Translations under genes and position numbers: made by a program
Shown here: piece after piece, positions 23,940 through 31,972 of the stretch
Numbering within the stretch: position 1 is the stretch's first letter
How the letters are laid out: each line of letters starts with the position of its first letter
The notes under the pieces: generated by a model
Told to the model about the DNA's origin: nothing
Databases searched by the model: none
Seen by the model: only the letters and a program-made list of their open reading frames with translations
Origin: CAYNLY01 sp964398225
GTDB lineage: Bacteria; Pseudomonadota; Zetaproteobacteria; Mariprofundales; Mariprofundaceae
Length of the DNA stretch: 32,676 bases
Direction of reading: 5' to 3'
Assembly (NCBI GenBank): GCA_964398225.1
Contig: CAYNLY010000013.1
Span: 1 to 32,676 of the forward strand

Positions 23940-25820
23940 ATGCGATGCGCATCCTGCGGGGTTGAGAGCACCAGCAAGGACGGCTTCTGCAGCAACTGCG
24001 GAGCCGCGATGCTGGCGCCGGGCAAGGCGGCAAGGCTCGGCCATTACGTTCTCGATGAAAAGATCGGCGAAGGCGGGATGGGCATCGTCTATCGCGCCCA
24101 CGATGAGAAGCTCGGGCGCGAGGTTGCGATCAAGGTTCTGCATCCGCACCTGCTCAAGCATGAAAATCTGAAGGAGCGATTCCGCCGCGAGGCGCGGATG
24201 CATGCCAAGCTCATCCATCCGAACATCGTCACGCTGCTGGCGCTGTACGAGGACGACGAGCATATGGCGCTCGTGATGGAGATGGTCCACGGCGTGAACC
24301 TCCGCCAGTACATGCGCGAGCATCCCCGGATGGATCTGCTTGATATCATCCGCATCTCCGAGGCGGTGCTCGCGGGGCTCGATGCCGCGCACAAGATGGG
24401 TATCGTGCACCGCGATCTGAAACCCGCCAACGTCCTCCTGTCCGAGGACGGCGGCGTGAAGCTGATGGACTTCGGTCTGGCCAAGCCCACGGGCGGCGAC
24501 GAAGACCTCACGCAGAGCGGCGCGACCGTCGGCTCGTTCCGCTACATGGCGCCCGAGCAGATCCTGAATCAGCCGGTGGATGCGCGCACCGATCTCTACT
24601 CGTTCGGCATCCTGCTCTATCAGATGTGCACGGGAAAACTTCCGTTCGACGCCACCGGCAACGGCGCGGGCGAGTTCGAGATCATGGAAAAGCAGATCCG
24701 GCAGGATCCGGTGCCGCCGATCAAGCTCAATCCCGGCCTGCCGAAGATGATGTCCAATCTGATCCTCGATCTTCTGGCAAAGAATCCCTCGGACCGGCCG
24801 CCGAACTGCGAAACCGTACACAAGATGCTGATGCAGGTGGCGGCGAGCATTCGCGGCGATCTCGGCAAGCATGCGGATGCGACGCGCGAGGTCGTGCTGC
24901 CTCCGCCCAGCGAGCGGATGTCGAATCTGGAGATCGCCAAGGGGCTGGTCCGCGCGTTGCTCCATCGCCTGGGGTTCCGGCGCAAGCCGCCGGAGCTGGT
25001 CAGCAAGAAGGGGCTGCCGGCGCGGTCCAGGCGGACATGGCGGACGCCGGCGGTCTGGGGCGTGGCGTTTCTGCTGCTGCTTGGCGTGGGCTTGGGGCTG
25101 TGGTCCGTGCTGCACATGGCCGAATCGCAGCGGCAGGGCGCAACAGCGACCGGGCCCGTAGCCGGCAAGGAAAGCTCCAAGGAAGCCGGACCGGAAGCAT
25201 CGAAGCCGGAAGAGGCAAAGCCCGTGGCGGCTGCGAAAACCGCGGGCAAGCCCGCATCGAAGGCCCCGACAGCCTCATCCGGAACGGCGAAATCGGCGCG
25301 GGCTGCGAAAGCGCCAAAAGCGCAGAGCCCGCGCAAGGTGCGGGTGAGGTCTGCGCGGAAGCACACGACGCGATCCCGGCCGGTGGTTCGTCCGGTCACG
25401 GATCGCGTCGGCCACAAACTCGTCCGAAGCGATGGCACGCACGCAGGCATCCGGGAGCGGCACGAGTTCCGCGGAGGCTCCCGGCTCTATTTCGAAAGCC
25501 TCCGCAACTACCGTTGGAAGGATAAGTTCCGGACCTACAAGAAGGCCCAGCTCCGTCTGTTCCTCGATCGGCCGGTCGAGGTGCGTCGGGTCGTGATTCA
25601 CAAGGCCTCGGTCGGAAAGGCGGACTTTACGGGCGGCGAAATCGAGCTTCAGCTTCAGGATGCGAGGGGCAAATGGCATCAGATTCTGAAGCTGAACGAT
25701 CGGGACATCGACCGCCCGCTGAGCATTTCCGTTCGGCGGATGGGCAAGGTCAAGGGCGCGCGCTTCCGGTTCCGGTCGCCGGAGCCGATCACGGTCGGTC
25801 CGATCGACCTGCTTCCCTGA
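23940..25820 (+). CDS. Transmembrane Ser/Thr protein kinase with zinc ribbon and C-terminal beta-sandwich-like domain
   Basis: Hanks-type kinase, 626 aa. Order: zinc ribbon with cysteines 3, 6, 17, 20; kinase domain (about 35-300) with GEGGMG (43-48), catalytic Lys65, HRDLKPAN (157-164), DFG (177-179) and MAPEQ, so predicted active; a juxtamembrane region; one transmembrane helix (about 372-394); an Ala/Lys/Pro-rich linker (about 395-490); and a C-terminal domain of about 135 residues (from GHKLVRSDG to GPIDLLP) with alternating beta-like segments, possibly discoidin-like. The C-terminal part is predicted periplasmic. ATG 23940 is chosen because the zinc ribbon starts there; GTG 23892 adds 16 residues. 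Ligand and targets are unknown; no phosphatase gene is adjacent. Confidence 0.88.
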   Translation: MRCASCGVESTSKDGFCSNCGAAMLAPGKAARLGHYVLDEKIGEGGMGIVYRAHDEKLGREVAIKVLHPHLLKHENLKERFRREARMHAKLIHPNIVTLLALYEDDEHMALVMEMVHGVNLRQYMREHPRMDLLDIIRISEAVLAGLDAAHKMGIVHRDLKPANVLLSEDGGVKLMDFGLAKPTGGDEDLTQSGATVGSFRYMAPEQILNQPVDARTDLYSFGILLYQMCTGKLPFDATGNGAGEFEIMEKQIRQDPVPPIKLNPGLPKMMSNLILDLLAKNPSDRPPNCETVHKMLMQVAASIRGDLGKHADATREVVLPPPSERMSNLEIAKGLVRALLHRLGFRRKPPELVSKKGLPARSRRTWRTPAVWGVAFLLLLGVGLGLWSVLHMAESQRQGATATGPVAGKESSKEAGPEASKPEEAKPVAAAKTAGKPASKAPTASSGTAKSARAAKAPKAQSPRKVRVRSARKHTTRSRPVVRPVTDRVGHKLVRSDGTHAGIRERHEFRGGSRLYFESLRNYRWKDKFRTYKKAQLRLFLDRPVEVRRVVIHKASVGKADFTGGEIELQLQDARGKWHQILKLNDRDIDRPLSISVRRMGKVKGARFRFRSPEPITVGPIDLLP

Positions 25821-25833
25821 TCCCGCGGTTCCG

Positions 25834-27153
25834 ATGCCCGCATCCCGGACGGCGGAAGCACCGTCCATCTCCACCGAACAGGACATCCGGACCGGCCGCG
25901 TCTTTGAGCTGATTCCCGGCGGCTGGGGAGCCGTGCGCGATCGGGACGAGGTCGTGCTGGTGCCGGATGTACTGCCGGGCGAACTCGTCCGGTTCCGGCG
26001 TGAGCGCCGGCGGCGGGGTGCCTGGCATGGGCGCTGCGTGGAGATCCTCGAGGCTTCGCCCGATCGCTGCCCGCCGCCCTGTCCGGCTGCGGGCCAGTGC
26101 GGCGGCTGCATGCTTCAGCATCTGAGTCGCAACGCCCAGGCTGAATGCAAGTCCGGATGGGTGAAGACCGCCTTCCGCGAGCTGATGGGCAAGGACTGCC
26201 TCTGGCTGCCCGCGGATTCTCCGCTTGCAAAAAGCAGGCGCAGGGTGCGCTGGCATGTCCGGAACGAAGGCGGCCGGGCCGTGCTCGGCTTTCGTGCCCG
26301 ATTTTCCCACCGGGTTGTTGCATCTCCGGAATGTCCGGTGCTCGATCCGGCGCTCGAGGAGCTTGCGCGGGCGCTTCCCGGATGGTTGTCGCTCACATCC
26401 GTCGCATCCGTGCAGGCTGTGCGGCTCGCCGACGGGATTCACTTGGTTCTGGAAGCCCCTTGCCGGCCCGAAGCGGAGCGAGCGCTTCCCAGGTCGATCC
26501 ACGGACTGTGGATCAACTGGTGGTGGCGCAGGGAACAGCAAAGCAGGCCGCTGGATACCCGCAGGTTCCCGATCCGCACGCTGCACGACGAAATCCGGAT
26601 CGAGGATGAAGGCGGCGAAACCCGGCTCATGCTCGAAGTCGGCCCCGACGATTTCGTGCAGGGCCAGGAGGCCGGGAACCGGGCGCTTGTCTCCCTGCTC
26701 GCACGCTGGGCCGGCAGACCTTCCCGAATCGTGGATCTGTTCTGCGGGATCGGAAACCTGGGGATTCCGCTCGCCGCCCGGTTCGGGGCCGCTCTGGTCG
26801 GCGCCGAGCTGCATGCGGCAAGCGTGCAACGGGCGCGCCGCAACGCCGGGGCCTGCAGCGTTGCGGGCGAGTTCCACGCGCTCGATCTGTTCCGGCCGTT
26901 CAATGCCGAACCTTTCGCCGGCGCGGATCTGCTGATTCTGGATCCGCCTCGCCGGGGTGCGCGCCTGGTCTGCTCGCAGATGGCGCGCATGCTGCCCTCA
27001 CGCATCCTGATGGTGTCCTGCGATCCAGCCAGCGGCGCGCGCGATGGCGCGTTGCTGCGCGCCGCCGGTTACCGCCTTACGGGGCTTGCCGCGCTGGATC
27101 TGTTTCCGTGGGCGGGGCATGTCGAGGCCGTGAGCCGCTGGGAGCTTGGATGA
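25834..27153 (+). CDS. rlmD: 23S rRNA (uracil-C5)-methyltransferase, RlmD/TrmA family
   Basis: SAM-dependent methyltransferase, most likely forming m5U1939 in 23S rRNA. The 439-aa protein has an N-terminal TRAM-like OB domain (about 15-75), then the 4Fe-4S ligands C83, C89, C92 (CxxxxxCGGC) and C167. The C-terminal methyltransferase domain contains DLFCGIGNLGIPLA, LDPPRRG and the nucleophile-containing VSCDPAS. The final catalytic Glu lies in HVEAVSRWE. The central domain is divergent, so RlmD versus RlmC or another TrmA relative is not certain. The start ATG 25834 is 13 bp after the kinase stop; the stop overlaps the next gene. Confidence 0.87.
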   Translation: MPASRTAEAPSISTEQDIRTGRVFELIPGGWGAVRDRDEVVLVPDVLPGELVRFRRERRRRGAWHGRCVEILEASPDRCPPPCPAAGQCGGCMLQHLSRNAQAECKSGWVKTAFRELMGKDCLWLPADSPLAKSRRRVRWHVRNEGGRAVLGFRARFSHRVVASPECPVLDPALEELARALPGWLSLTSVASVQAVRLADGIHLVLEAPCRPEAERALPRSIHGLWINWWWRREQQSRPLDTRRFPIRTLHDEIRIEDEGGETRLMLEVGPDDFVQGQEAGNRALVSLLARWAGRPSRIVDLFCGIGNLGIPLAARFGAALVGAELHAASVQRARRNAGACSVAGEFHALDLFRPFNAEPFAGADLLILDPPRRGARLVCSQMARMLPSRILMVSCDPASGARDGALLRAAGYRLTGLAALDLFPWAGHVEAVSRWELG

Positions 27154-28679
27154 TGCGGTGTTCCTGGATTCGGCAGGGATTGCGCATGCTCGCGCTGGCC
27201 TGCCTTGCTCTTGCCGGCGGCTGTGCGCGGCCCGATCCGGGCGCCGATGCGATCCGGGTCGGCATGGCGCATCTGCCGATCACGCTCGATCCGCGCTATG
27301 CAACCGATGCGGCCAGCCAGCGGGTTCAGGAGTTTCTGCACCGGGGGCTCGTCCGGCTCGACGAACGCTTTATGCCCGTGGGCGATCTAGCCGAGAGCTG
27401 GAGTCACCCGGATGCGCTGCACTACCGGTTCCGGCTTCGCGCCGACGCCCGCTTTCATGACGGCTCCAGGGTCTCGGCCGACGACGTTGTGGCCACGCTT
27501 GCTTCGGTGATGGATGCCGCGCATGCGAGTCCTTTGCGCGCTGGGCTTGCCGCCGTCAAGGCCGTGCGGGCCCTGAATGCGCGCGAGGTCGAGGTCGAGC
27601 TGACGAGGCCCGATGCCTCGCTGCTGACGCGGCTGTCGCTCGGGGTGTTGCCTGCGCGACAGGCCCAAAAAGGGCAGATCCGCAGTCTGGACAACGGCTG
27701 CGGGTCCTATCGCCTGGTGTTCTGGAAGGGCGGTCGTCTGAGAATCGCGCCGGTGAACGGCAAAGGGCCGGCGCTTGAGTTCGTCGAGGTCCGCGATCCG
27801 GTCACGCGGGTGCTGAAGCTGGTCCGCGGGGAGCTCGATTTCACCCAGAACGATCTGCCGCCCCACCTTTACGGATGGCTCCGGCGCCAGGAAAACCTTG
27901 CGCTTGCAACTCGCCCGTCGACGACCTTCTCCTACATCGGCCTCAACCTCCAGGATGCGCGCCTGAAGGACGTCCGGGTCCGCCGTGCGCTCGCGCTGGC
28001 GCTCGACCGGGAAAGGCTCAAGCGCGCGCTGCTGGGCGATCTGCCGGTGCTGGCCGAGACGGTGCTCGTGCCCGATCACTGGGCGGCTGCGCGCCTAGCG
28101 CCCACGCCGTTCGACCCGGAACAGGCCGAGCGCCTGCTCGATGCCGCGGGCTTTCCTAGGCATGCGGATGGCGTCCGATTTCAGCTGACCTACCGGACGA
28201 GCACCGATCCCACCCGTCTGAGGCTTGCCACCGCGATTGCCGCGATGTGGGAGCGGATCGGGGTTCGCACCCGCATCGAATCGCTGGAGTGGGGGGGCTT
28301 CTACGCACGGATCAAGCGCGGGGATTTCCAGGTGTTTTCCCTGTCCTGGGTCGGCATTACCGATCCGGACATCTACCGCTGGATCCTGCATTCCTCGATG
28401 TGGCCGCCGGCCGGCGCCAATCGCGGGCGGTTCCGCGACCCCGAGGTTGATGCCTGGCTCGATGCGGCCGCGGCAAGCGAGGATCCCGCGCGGCGCAAGG
28501 CGCTGTATGCGAAGGTCCAGCGGCGGATGCATGAGCAGATGGTCTACATCCCGCTGTGGTACGAGCCGGTCGTGGCGGTCAGCGGGCCGCGCATCCGGGG
28601 ATTCCGCCCCGCGGCGGACGGTAGCCTTCTGGGGCTTTCCCGTGTCCGGTTTCAGTCCGACGGCGTGCCGCCGAGGTAG
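27150..28679 (+). CDS. ABC transporter substrate-binding lipoprotein (peptide/family 5)
   Basis: Periplasmic solute-binding protein of the OppA/DppA type, 509 aa. The signal peptide ends in a lipobox (LALAGGC), so it is probably lipid-anchored. Family blocks are visible: ITLDPRYATDAASQRVQEFLHRGLVRLDE, YRFRLRADARFHDGSRVSADDVVATL, and FSYIGLNLQDARLKDVRVRRALALALDRE. The start ATG 27150 overlaps the methyltransferase stop and follows GGGAG. No permease or ATPase genes are adjacent, so its transporter, if any, is elsewhere. Substrate is unknown; peptides or nickel/heme-like ligands are possible. Its 3' end overlaps the convergent dapF by 28 bp. Confidence 0.88.
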   Translation: MMRCSWIRQGLRMLALACLALAGGCARPDPGADAIRVGMAHLPITLDPRYATDAASQRVQEFLHRGLVRLDERFMPVGDLAESWSHPDALHYRFRLRADARFHDGSRVSADDVVATLASVMDAAHASPLRAGLAAVKAVRALNAREVEVELTRPDASLLTRLSLGVLPARQAQKGQIRSLDNGCGSYRLVFWKGGRLRIAPVNGKGPALEFVEVRDPVTRVLKLVRGELDFTQNDLPPHLYGWLRRQENLALATRPSTTFSYIGLNLQDARLKDVRVRRALALALDRERLKRALLGDLPVLAETVLVPDHWAAARLAPTPFDPEQAERLLDAAGFPRHADGVRFQLTYRTSTDPTRLRLATAIAAMWERIGVRTRIESLEWGGFYARIKRGDFQVFSLSWVGITDPDIYRWILHSSMWPPAGANRGRFRDPEVDAWLDAAAASEDPARRKALYAKVQRRMHEQMVYIPLWYEPVVAVSGPRIRGFRPAADGSLLGLSRVRFQSDGVPPR

Positions 28680-29386
28680 ACGCCCCGGGCCACCCAGGCC
28701 ACCGGACCTTCCAGGACGACGTTCTCGAACGTGCCGGACACCCGCACTTCGCCTCCGGGCATGACGATGCTCAGAGGGCGGATCTCCCGTTCCAGATGCC
28801 AGACCGCCGCGGCCGCAGCACACGCGCCCGAGCCGCAGGCCAGGGTCCGGCCCGCGCCGCGTTCGATGATGTCGATGTAGACCCGATCGGCGATCTGCCC
28901 GGTGACGATTTCGACGTTGCGATCTTCGGGAAAGCTCTCGGTCGCTTCGAAAAACACGCGATGTTCGTTGCCGATTTCGACATCCACATGCGCGCCGGTC
29001 GCCTCGAGGATCCTGGCCTCGCCCATGCCGATGCGGATGCCGGGGGGGGAATGCGCGCCCTCGACGGTCCGGTCGCCCACGGCGATCCGGACCTCGTTTG
29101 TTCCGTGGCCCCGCATCCAGAAATCTGCCACGCAGCGAAGCCCGTTGCCGCAGTTGGCGGCCTCGGAGCCATCGTTGTTGAAGATCCGCAGCCTGAAATC
29201 CGCCCTGTCGTCCGGCTCCATAACCAGCAGCTGATCGCAGCCGATTCCGAATCGCCGGTCGCAGATGTTGCGGACGAACGCCGCATCGAGCCCGGGAAGC
29301 TCGTGTTCGGTCGCATCGAGGATCACGAAGTCGTTGCCCTGGGCCTGCATCTTCAGAAACGGCAGGCCCGGATTGCGCCCCGTCAC
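28652..29386 (-). CDS. dapF: Diaminopimelate epimerase DapF
   Basis: Interconverts LL- and meso-diaminopimelate for lysine and peptidoglycan synthesis. The 244-aa protein has the N-terminal KMQAQGNDFVILDA motif and both catalytic cysteines, in NCGNGLRC and ACGSGACAAA. It is about 30 residues shorter than most DapF proteins, the difference falling in loop regions between the two halves rather than at the catalytic sites. The start is GTG 29386, which overlaps the queF stop as GTGA; ATG 29350 would remove the start of the first beta strand. The frame is open further upstream inside queF, without similarity. Confidence 0.94.
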   Translation of the reverse strand: MTGRNPGLPFLKMQAQGNDFVILDATEHELPGLDAAFVRNICDRRFGIGCDQLLVMEPDDRADFRLRIFNNDGSEAANCGNGLRCVADFWMRGHGTNEVRIAVGDRTVEGAHSPPGIRIGMGEARILEATGAHVDVEIGNEHRVFFEATESFPEDRNVEIVTGQIADRVYIDIIERGAGRTLACGSGACAAAAAVWHLEREIRPLSIVMPGGEVRVSGTFENVVLEGPVAWVARGVYLGGTPSD

Positions 29387-29757
29387 TTGCGGTGCTCGAC
29401 TTCGACGGTCGTGTAGATGCCGCCGCGGACGTTGAACACCGCGGTCACCTTCAGATAGCGGGGATCCAGAGCGGCGATCAGGTCGTCGGCGATCCGGTTG
29501 GTCACATCCTCGTGGAAGTGCCCCTCGTTGCGGAAGCTCCAGTAGTAGAGCTTCAGCGACTTCAGCTCCACGCAGAGCTTGTCCGGCACATAGTCGAGCC
29601 GGATTTCGGCAAAGTCCGGCTGGCCCGTCTTCGGACACAGACAGGTGAACTCCGGACAGTCGATGCGGACGTGGTAATCCCGGTCCGGATGCGGATTCGG
29701 GAAGGTTTCAAGCGTTTTGCTGGGCCGGTTGCGCCGGGCTCCAAGGGGTTCGTTCAT
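29383..29757 (-). CDS. queF: NADPH-dependent preQ0 reductase QueF (type I)
   Basis: Reduces the nitrile of preQ0 to the amine preQ1. The 124-aa unimodular T-fold protein has the catalytic Cys41 in FTCLCPKTGQPDFA with the partner Asp48. The NADPH/substrate segment KLYYWSFRNEGHFHEDVTNRI is also present. It is the short (type I) form rather than the fused form of E. coli. The start ATG 29757 overlaps the dapE stop, and its own stop overlaps the dapF start, so it is embedded between the two DAP genes. Confidence 0.96.
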   Translation of the reverse strand: MNEPLGARRNRPSKTLETFPNPHPDRDYHVRIDCPEFTCLCPKTGQPDFAEIRLDYVPDKLCVELKSLKLYYWSFRNEGHFHEDVTNRIADDLIAALDPRYLKVTAVFNVRGGIYTTVEVEHRK

Positions 29758-30887
29758 GCGTGCACCTCGAAGTTGGCGATGATGTCGGCATAGATCTCGG
29801 TGAGCCGGTCGAGTTCGTCGACGGCCACGCATTCCCCGACCTGATGGATCGTCGAGTTGGTCAGCCCCAGCTCGGCAAGCGGCACACCCGCCGCCGAAAG
29901 GAAACGTCCGTCGGAGGTGCCGCCCCCGGTGTCGCGCCGGCAGGTGATGCCCGCAATGCGCTGGATGCTGGCCTCGACGAGGTCGAGGAAGGCGCAGGGC
30001 GGGGTGACGAATGCCTCCGCCTGGTGCTGAATGTCCAGCACGGCCTGAACGCCATCGAAGGCCTCGAAAAGCCGCGCCTGAATGGCTTCGAAGTCGATGC
30101 CGGGATTGTAGCGGATGTCCACCGAAAACGAGCAGCTTCCCGGCACGACGTTCAATGCGCCGGTGCCGGCCGAAAGGTTCGTGATCTGGCAGGTTGTCGG
30201 CGGAAATCCTTCGGCGGGCCTGCCCCAGTCGATCGCGATCAGCCGGGCAAGCGCCGGAATCGCGCGATGGACGGCGTTGTCGGCATCCTCGGGGTAGGCG
30301 GAATGGCCCTGTTTGCCCTCGATCAGGCCGCTGACCTGGACGACGCCACGGCGTCCGACGCGGATCACGTCGCCCACCTGAAGGCTTGAGGAGGGCTCGC
30401 CGACGATCGCGGCATCGGGCAGCCGGTCTTCGGACCGCATACGCTCCACGAGCCGGATCGTTCCGTCCACCGATTCGCCTTCCTCGTCCGAGGTGATGAG
30501 CAGCTGGATCGTGGGAAGCTCCACGCCTTCGCGAAGCAGATGCTTGACGGCCGCAAGCCAGCAGGCGATCGCCCCCTTCATGTCCTGGGCGCCGCGGCCG
30601 TGCAGGATGCCGTTTTCGACTTGGGCCGCAAACGGCGGATGCGGCCAGCCGCTTAAAGGCCCCGGCGGCACGACGTCGGTATGGCCGACGAAGGCAAGCC
30701 GGCCCGGGCGCGTTCCCGCCCGCTCAAAGAGGCTGTTGGTCACGCCGTTGACGTCGACGCGCGTGCGCACGAAGCCTTCGGGCTTAAGCAGGGACTCGAT
30801 CCAGTCCTGGCAGCCGCCGTCCTCGGGCGTGACGGATTCGCGTCCGATCAGCTCCCGAGCGTATTCCAGTGCCTGCTCGTGTTTCAT
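29754..30887 (-). CDS. dapE: Succinyl-diaminopimelate desuccinylase DapE
   Basis: Dinuclear-zinc M20 hydrolase that releases LL-diaminopimelate from its N-succinyl form. The 377-aa protein has metal and catalytic residues H69 and D71 (GHTDVVPPG), D102 (GRGAQDMKGA), E135 and E136 (TSDEEGES), and a C-terminal His in STIHQVGE. Its product is the substrate of DapF, encoded two genes downstream, which supports the assignment over other M20 peptidases. The start is ATG 30887; the ygfZ stop lies 48 bp upstream, so the two may be cotranscribed. Confidence 0.95.
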   Translation of the reverse strand: MKHEQALEYARELIGRESVTPEDGGCQDWIESLLKPEGFVRTRVDVNGVTNSLFERAGTRPGRLAFVGHTDVVPPGPLSGWPHPPFAAQVENGILHGRGAQDMKGAIACWLAAVKHLLREGVELPTIQLLITSDEEGESVDGTIRLVERMRSEDRLPDAAIVGEPSSSLQVGDVIRVGRRGVVQVSGLIEGKQGHSAYPEDADNAVHRAIPALARLIAIDWGRPAEGFPPTTCQITNLSAGTGALNVVPGSCSFSVDIRYNPGIDFEAIQARLFEAFDGVQAVLDIQHQAEAFVTPPCAFLDLVEASIQRIAGITCRRDTGGGTSDGRFLSAAGVPLAELGLTNSTIHQVGECVAVDELDRLTEIYADIIANFEVHA

Positions 30888-30935
30888 GCGGGCAAGACTA
30901 GATCAGCGGGCCTGCCTGCGCACGCACGCGGAAGT

Positions 30936-31892
30936 TTATGGCCTGCAGGGGCCGATCAGACGGACGTCCGCACCGTTTTCAAGCCGAAGCGAAGGCGCGG
31001 GTTCGGTTTCCGCAACGGCGATCGGCAGGCTTGCGATGCCGTAGATCGCGCCCTCGTGGTCCATTGCGGCGCTTTTCAGCTCGCCGATCGGCTGGGTCGA
31101 AAGGATTCGGGCAGGCATCGAGTCGGGCGGGGCGGCCAGCTGCACCTGATAAAGCCGCCGCCGGATGCCGCCGCGCCAGCGCATCCGGCTGGTCACCTCC
31201 TGGCCCACGTAGCAGCCCTTGTCGAACGATACGCCGTCGAACTCGATCAGGTTCGCATTCAGCGGATGCGTGCGCTCGTCCCATTCCACGCCGAAGCGGG
31301 GCAGCCCCCGAAGGATGCGCATCGCTTCAAGTTCCTCGGCGGCGATCTCCGTCCCGGCAAGGCGCGCGGCCCAGTCCCGGGCCGGCCCAATGGCCCAGAA
31401 GCCGCGCGGAGAGGCCGGCATCACGAGCGCCATGCCCTCGGGGCCCGTGCTCAGGGATAGCCAGGAGCTGCCGGGCTCCGGAAGTCCGAGCCTGGCAAGC
31501 CCGCTTCCCGCATGCGCCCCCTGGATCGAGAACACGGCAAGCTGGGAGGCTGGCTCGAAATCCAGCGCATAGCCCAGCATGAAGCGCTTCAGGCGCGCCT
31601 GAGCCGCTTCGAGTGCCGCGCTCGGAACGAGCAGCCAGCATTCACTCGCATCGCGCTGGAGAAGATAGAGCTCGGCAACCGGCTTGCCCTGCGGCGTGAG
31701 CAGACAGGCATGGATCGCCTGCTCGGGCGAAAGTCTGCGGACATCCTGCGTGATTTGGCCCTGCAGGTAATCGAGCAGACGATCGCCGCGGGCGATAAGC
31801 ACCGACCAGGCGGGGTGCCTCGCCGAAACATAACCGCCGAGCAGGCGTTCGGCGGTGGATTCGCCGAGTCGCGGAAGCGGGAAAGCCGTCAT
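30936..31892 (-). CDS. ygfZ: Folate-binding protein YgfZ (Fe-S cluster assembly)
   Basis: GcvT-like tetrahydrofolate-binding protein that supports assembly or repair of certain iron-sulfur enzymes. The 318-aa protein has the signature KGCYVGQE at 225-232, with the essential Cys227, and the preceding NLIEFDGVSFDKG. The N-terminal half has DYLQGQITQDV and LLTPQGK, typical of the family. The start is ATG 31892, divergent from thiC. ThiC and QueE are both 4Fe-4S radical-SAM proteins, so a Fe-S factor here is at least compatible with its neighbours; that link is inference. Confidence 0.93.
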   Translation of the reverse strand: MTAFPLPRLGESTAERLLGGYVSARHPAWSVLIARGDRLLDYLQGQITQDVRRLSPEQAIHACLLTPQGKPVAELYLLQRDASECWLLVPSAALEAAQARLKRFMLGYALDFEPASQLAVFSIQGAHAGSGLARLGLPEPGSSWLSLSTGPEGMALVMPASPRGFWAIGPARDWAARLAGTEIAAEELEAMRILRGLPRFGVEWDERTHPLNANLIEFDGVSFDKGCYVGQEVTSRMRWRGGIRRRLYQVQLAAPPDSMPARILSTQPIGELKSAAMDHEGAIYGIASLPIAVAETEPAPSLRLENGADVRLIGPCRP

Positions 31893-31902
31893 GCGCGCAA
31901 GC

Positions 31903-31931
31903 CTATACCCGAGCGTTGCACTCGGGTATAG
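31903..31931. promoter_or_regulatory. 11-bp perfect inverted repeat in the ygfZ-thiC divergent gap
   Basis: CTATACCCGAG (31903-31913) and CTCGGGTATAG (31921-31931) are perfect complements separated by CGTTGCA. Each arm reads outward as GGGTATAG, so a -10-like TATAGT (31927-31932) faces thiC and TATAGG faces ygfZ. A regulator bound here could control both genes. No TPP riboswitch is present in the short thiC leader. Confidence 0.6.
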
Positions 31932-31972
31932 TCTCGCCGCGTACGCACCCTAGGAATCAGGAGGATGAACCG

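Noticed and set aside
31893..31972. TPP riboswitch before thiC
   Set aside because: The gap is only 80 bp, and I do not see the conserved CUGAGA and downstream TPP-binding segments; a palindrome occupies the space.
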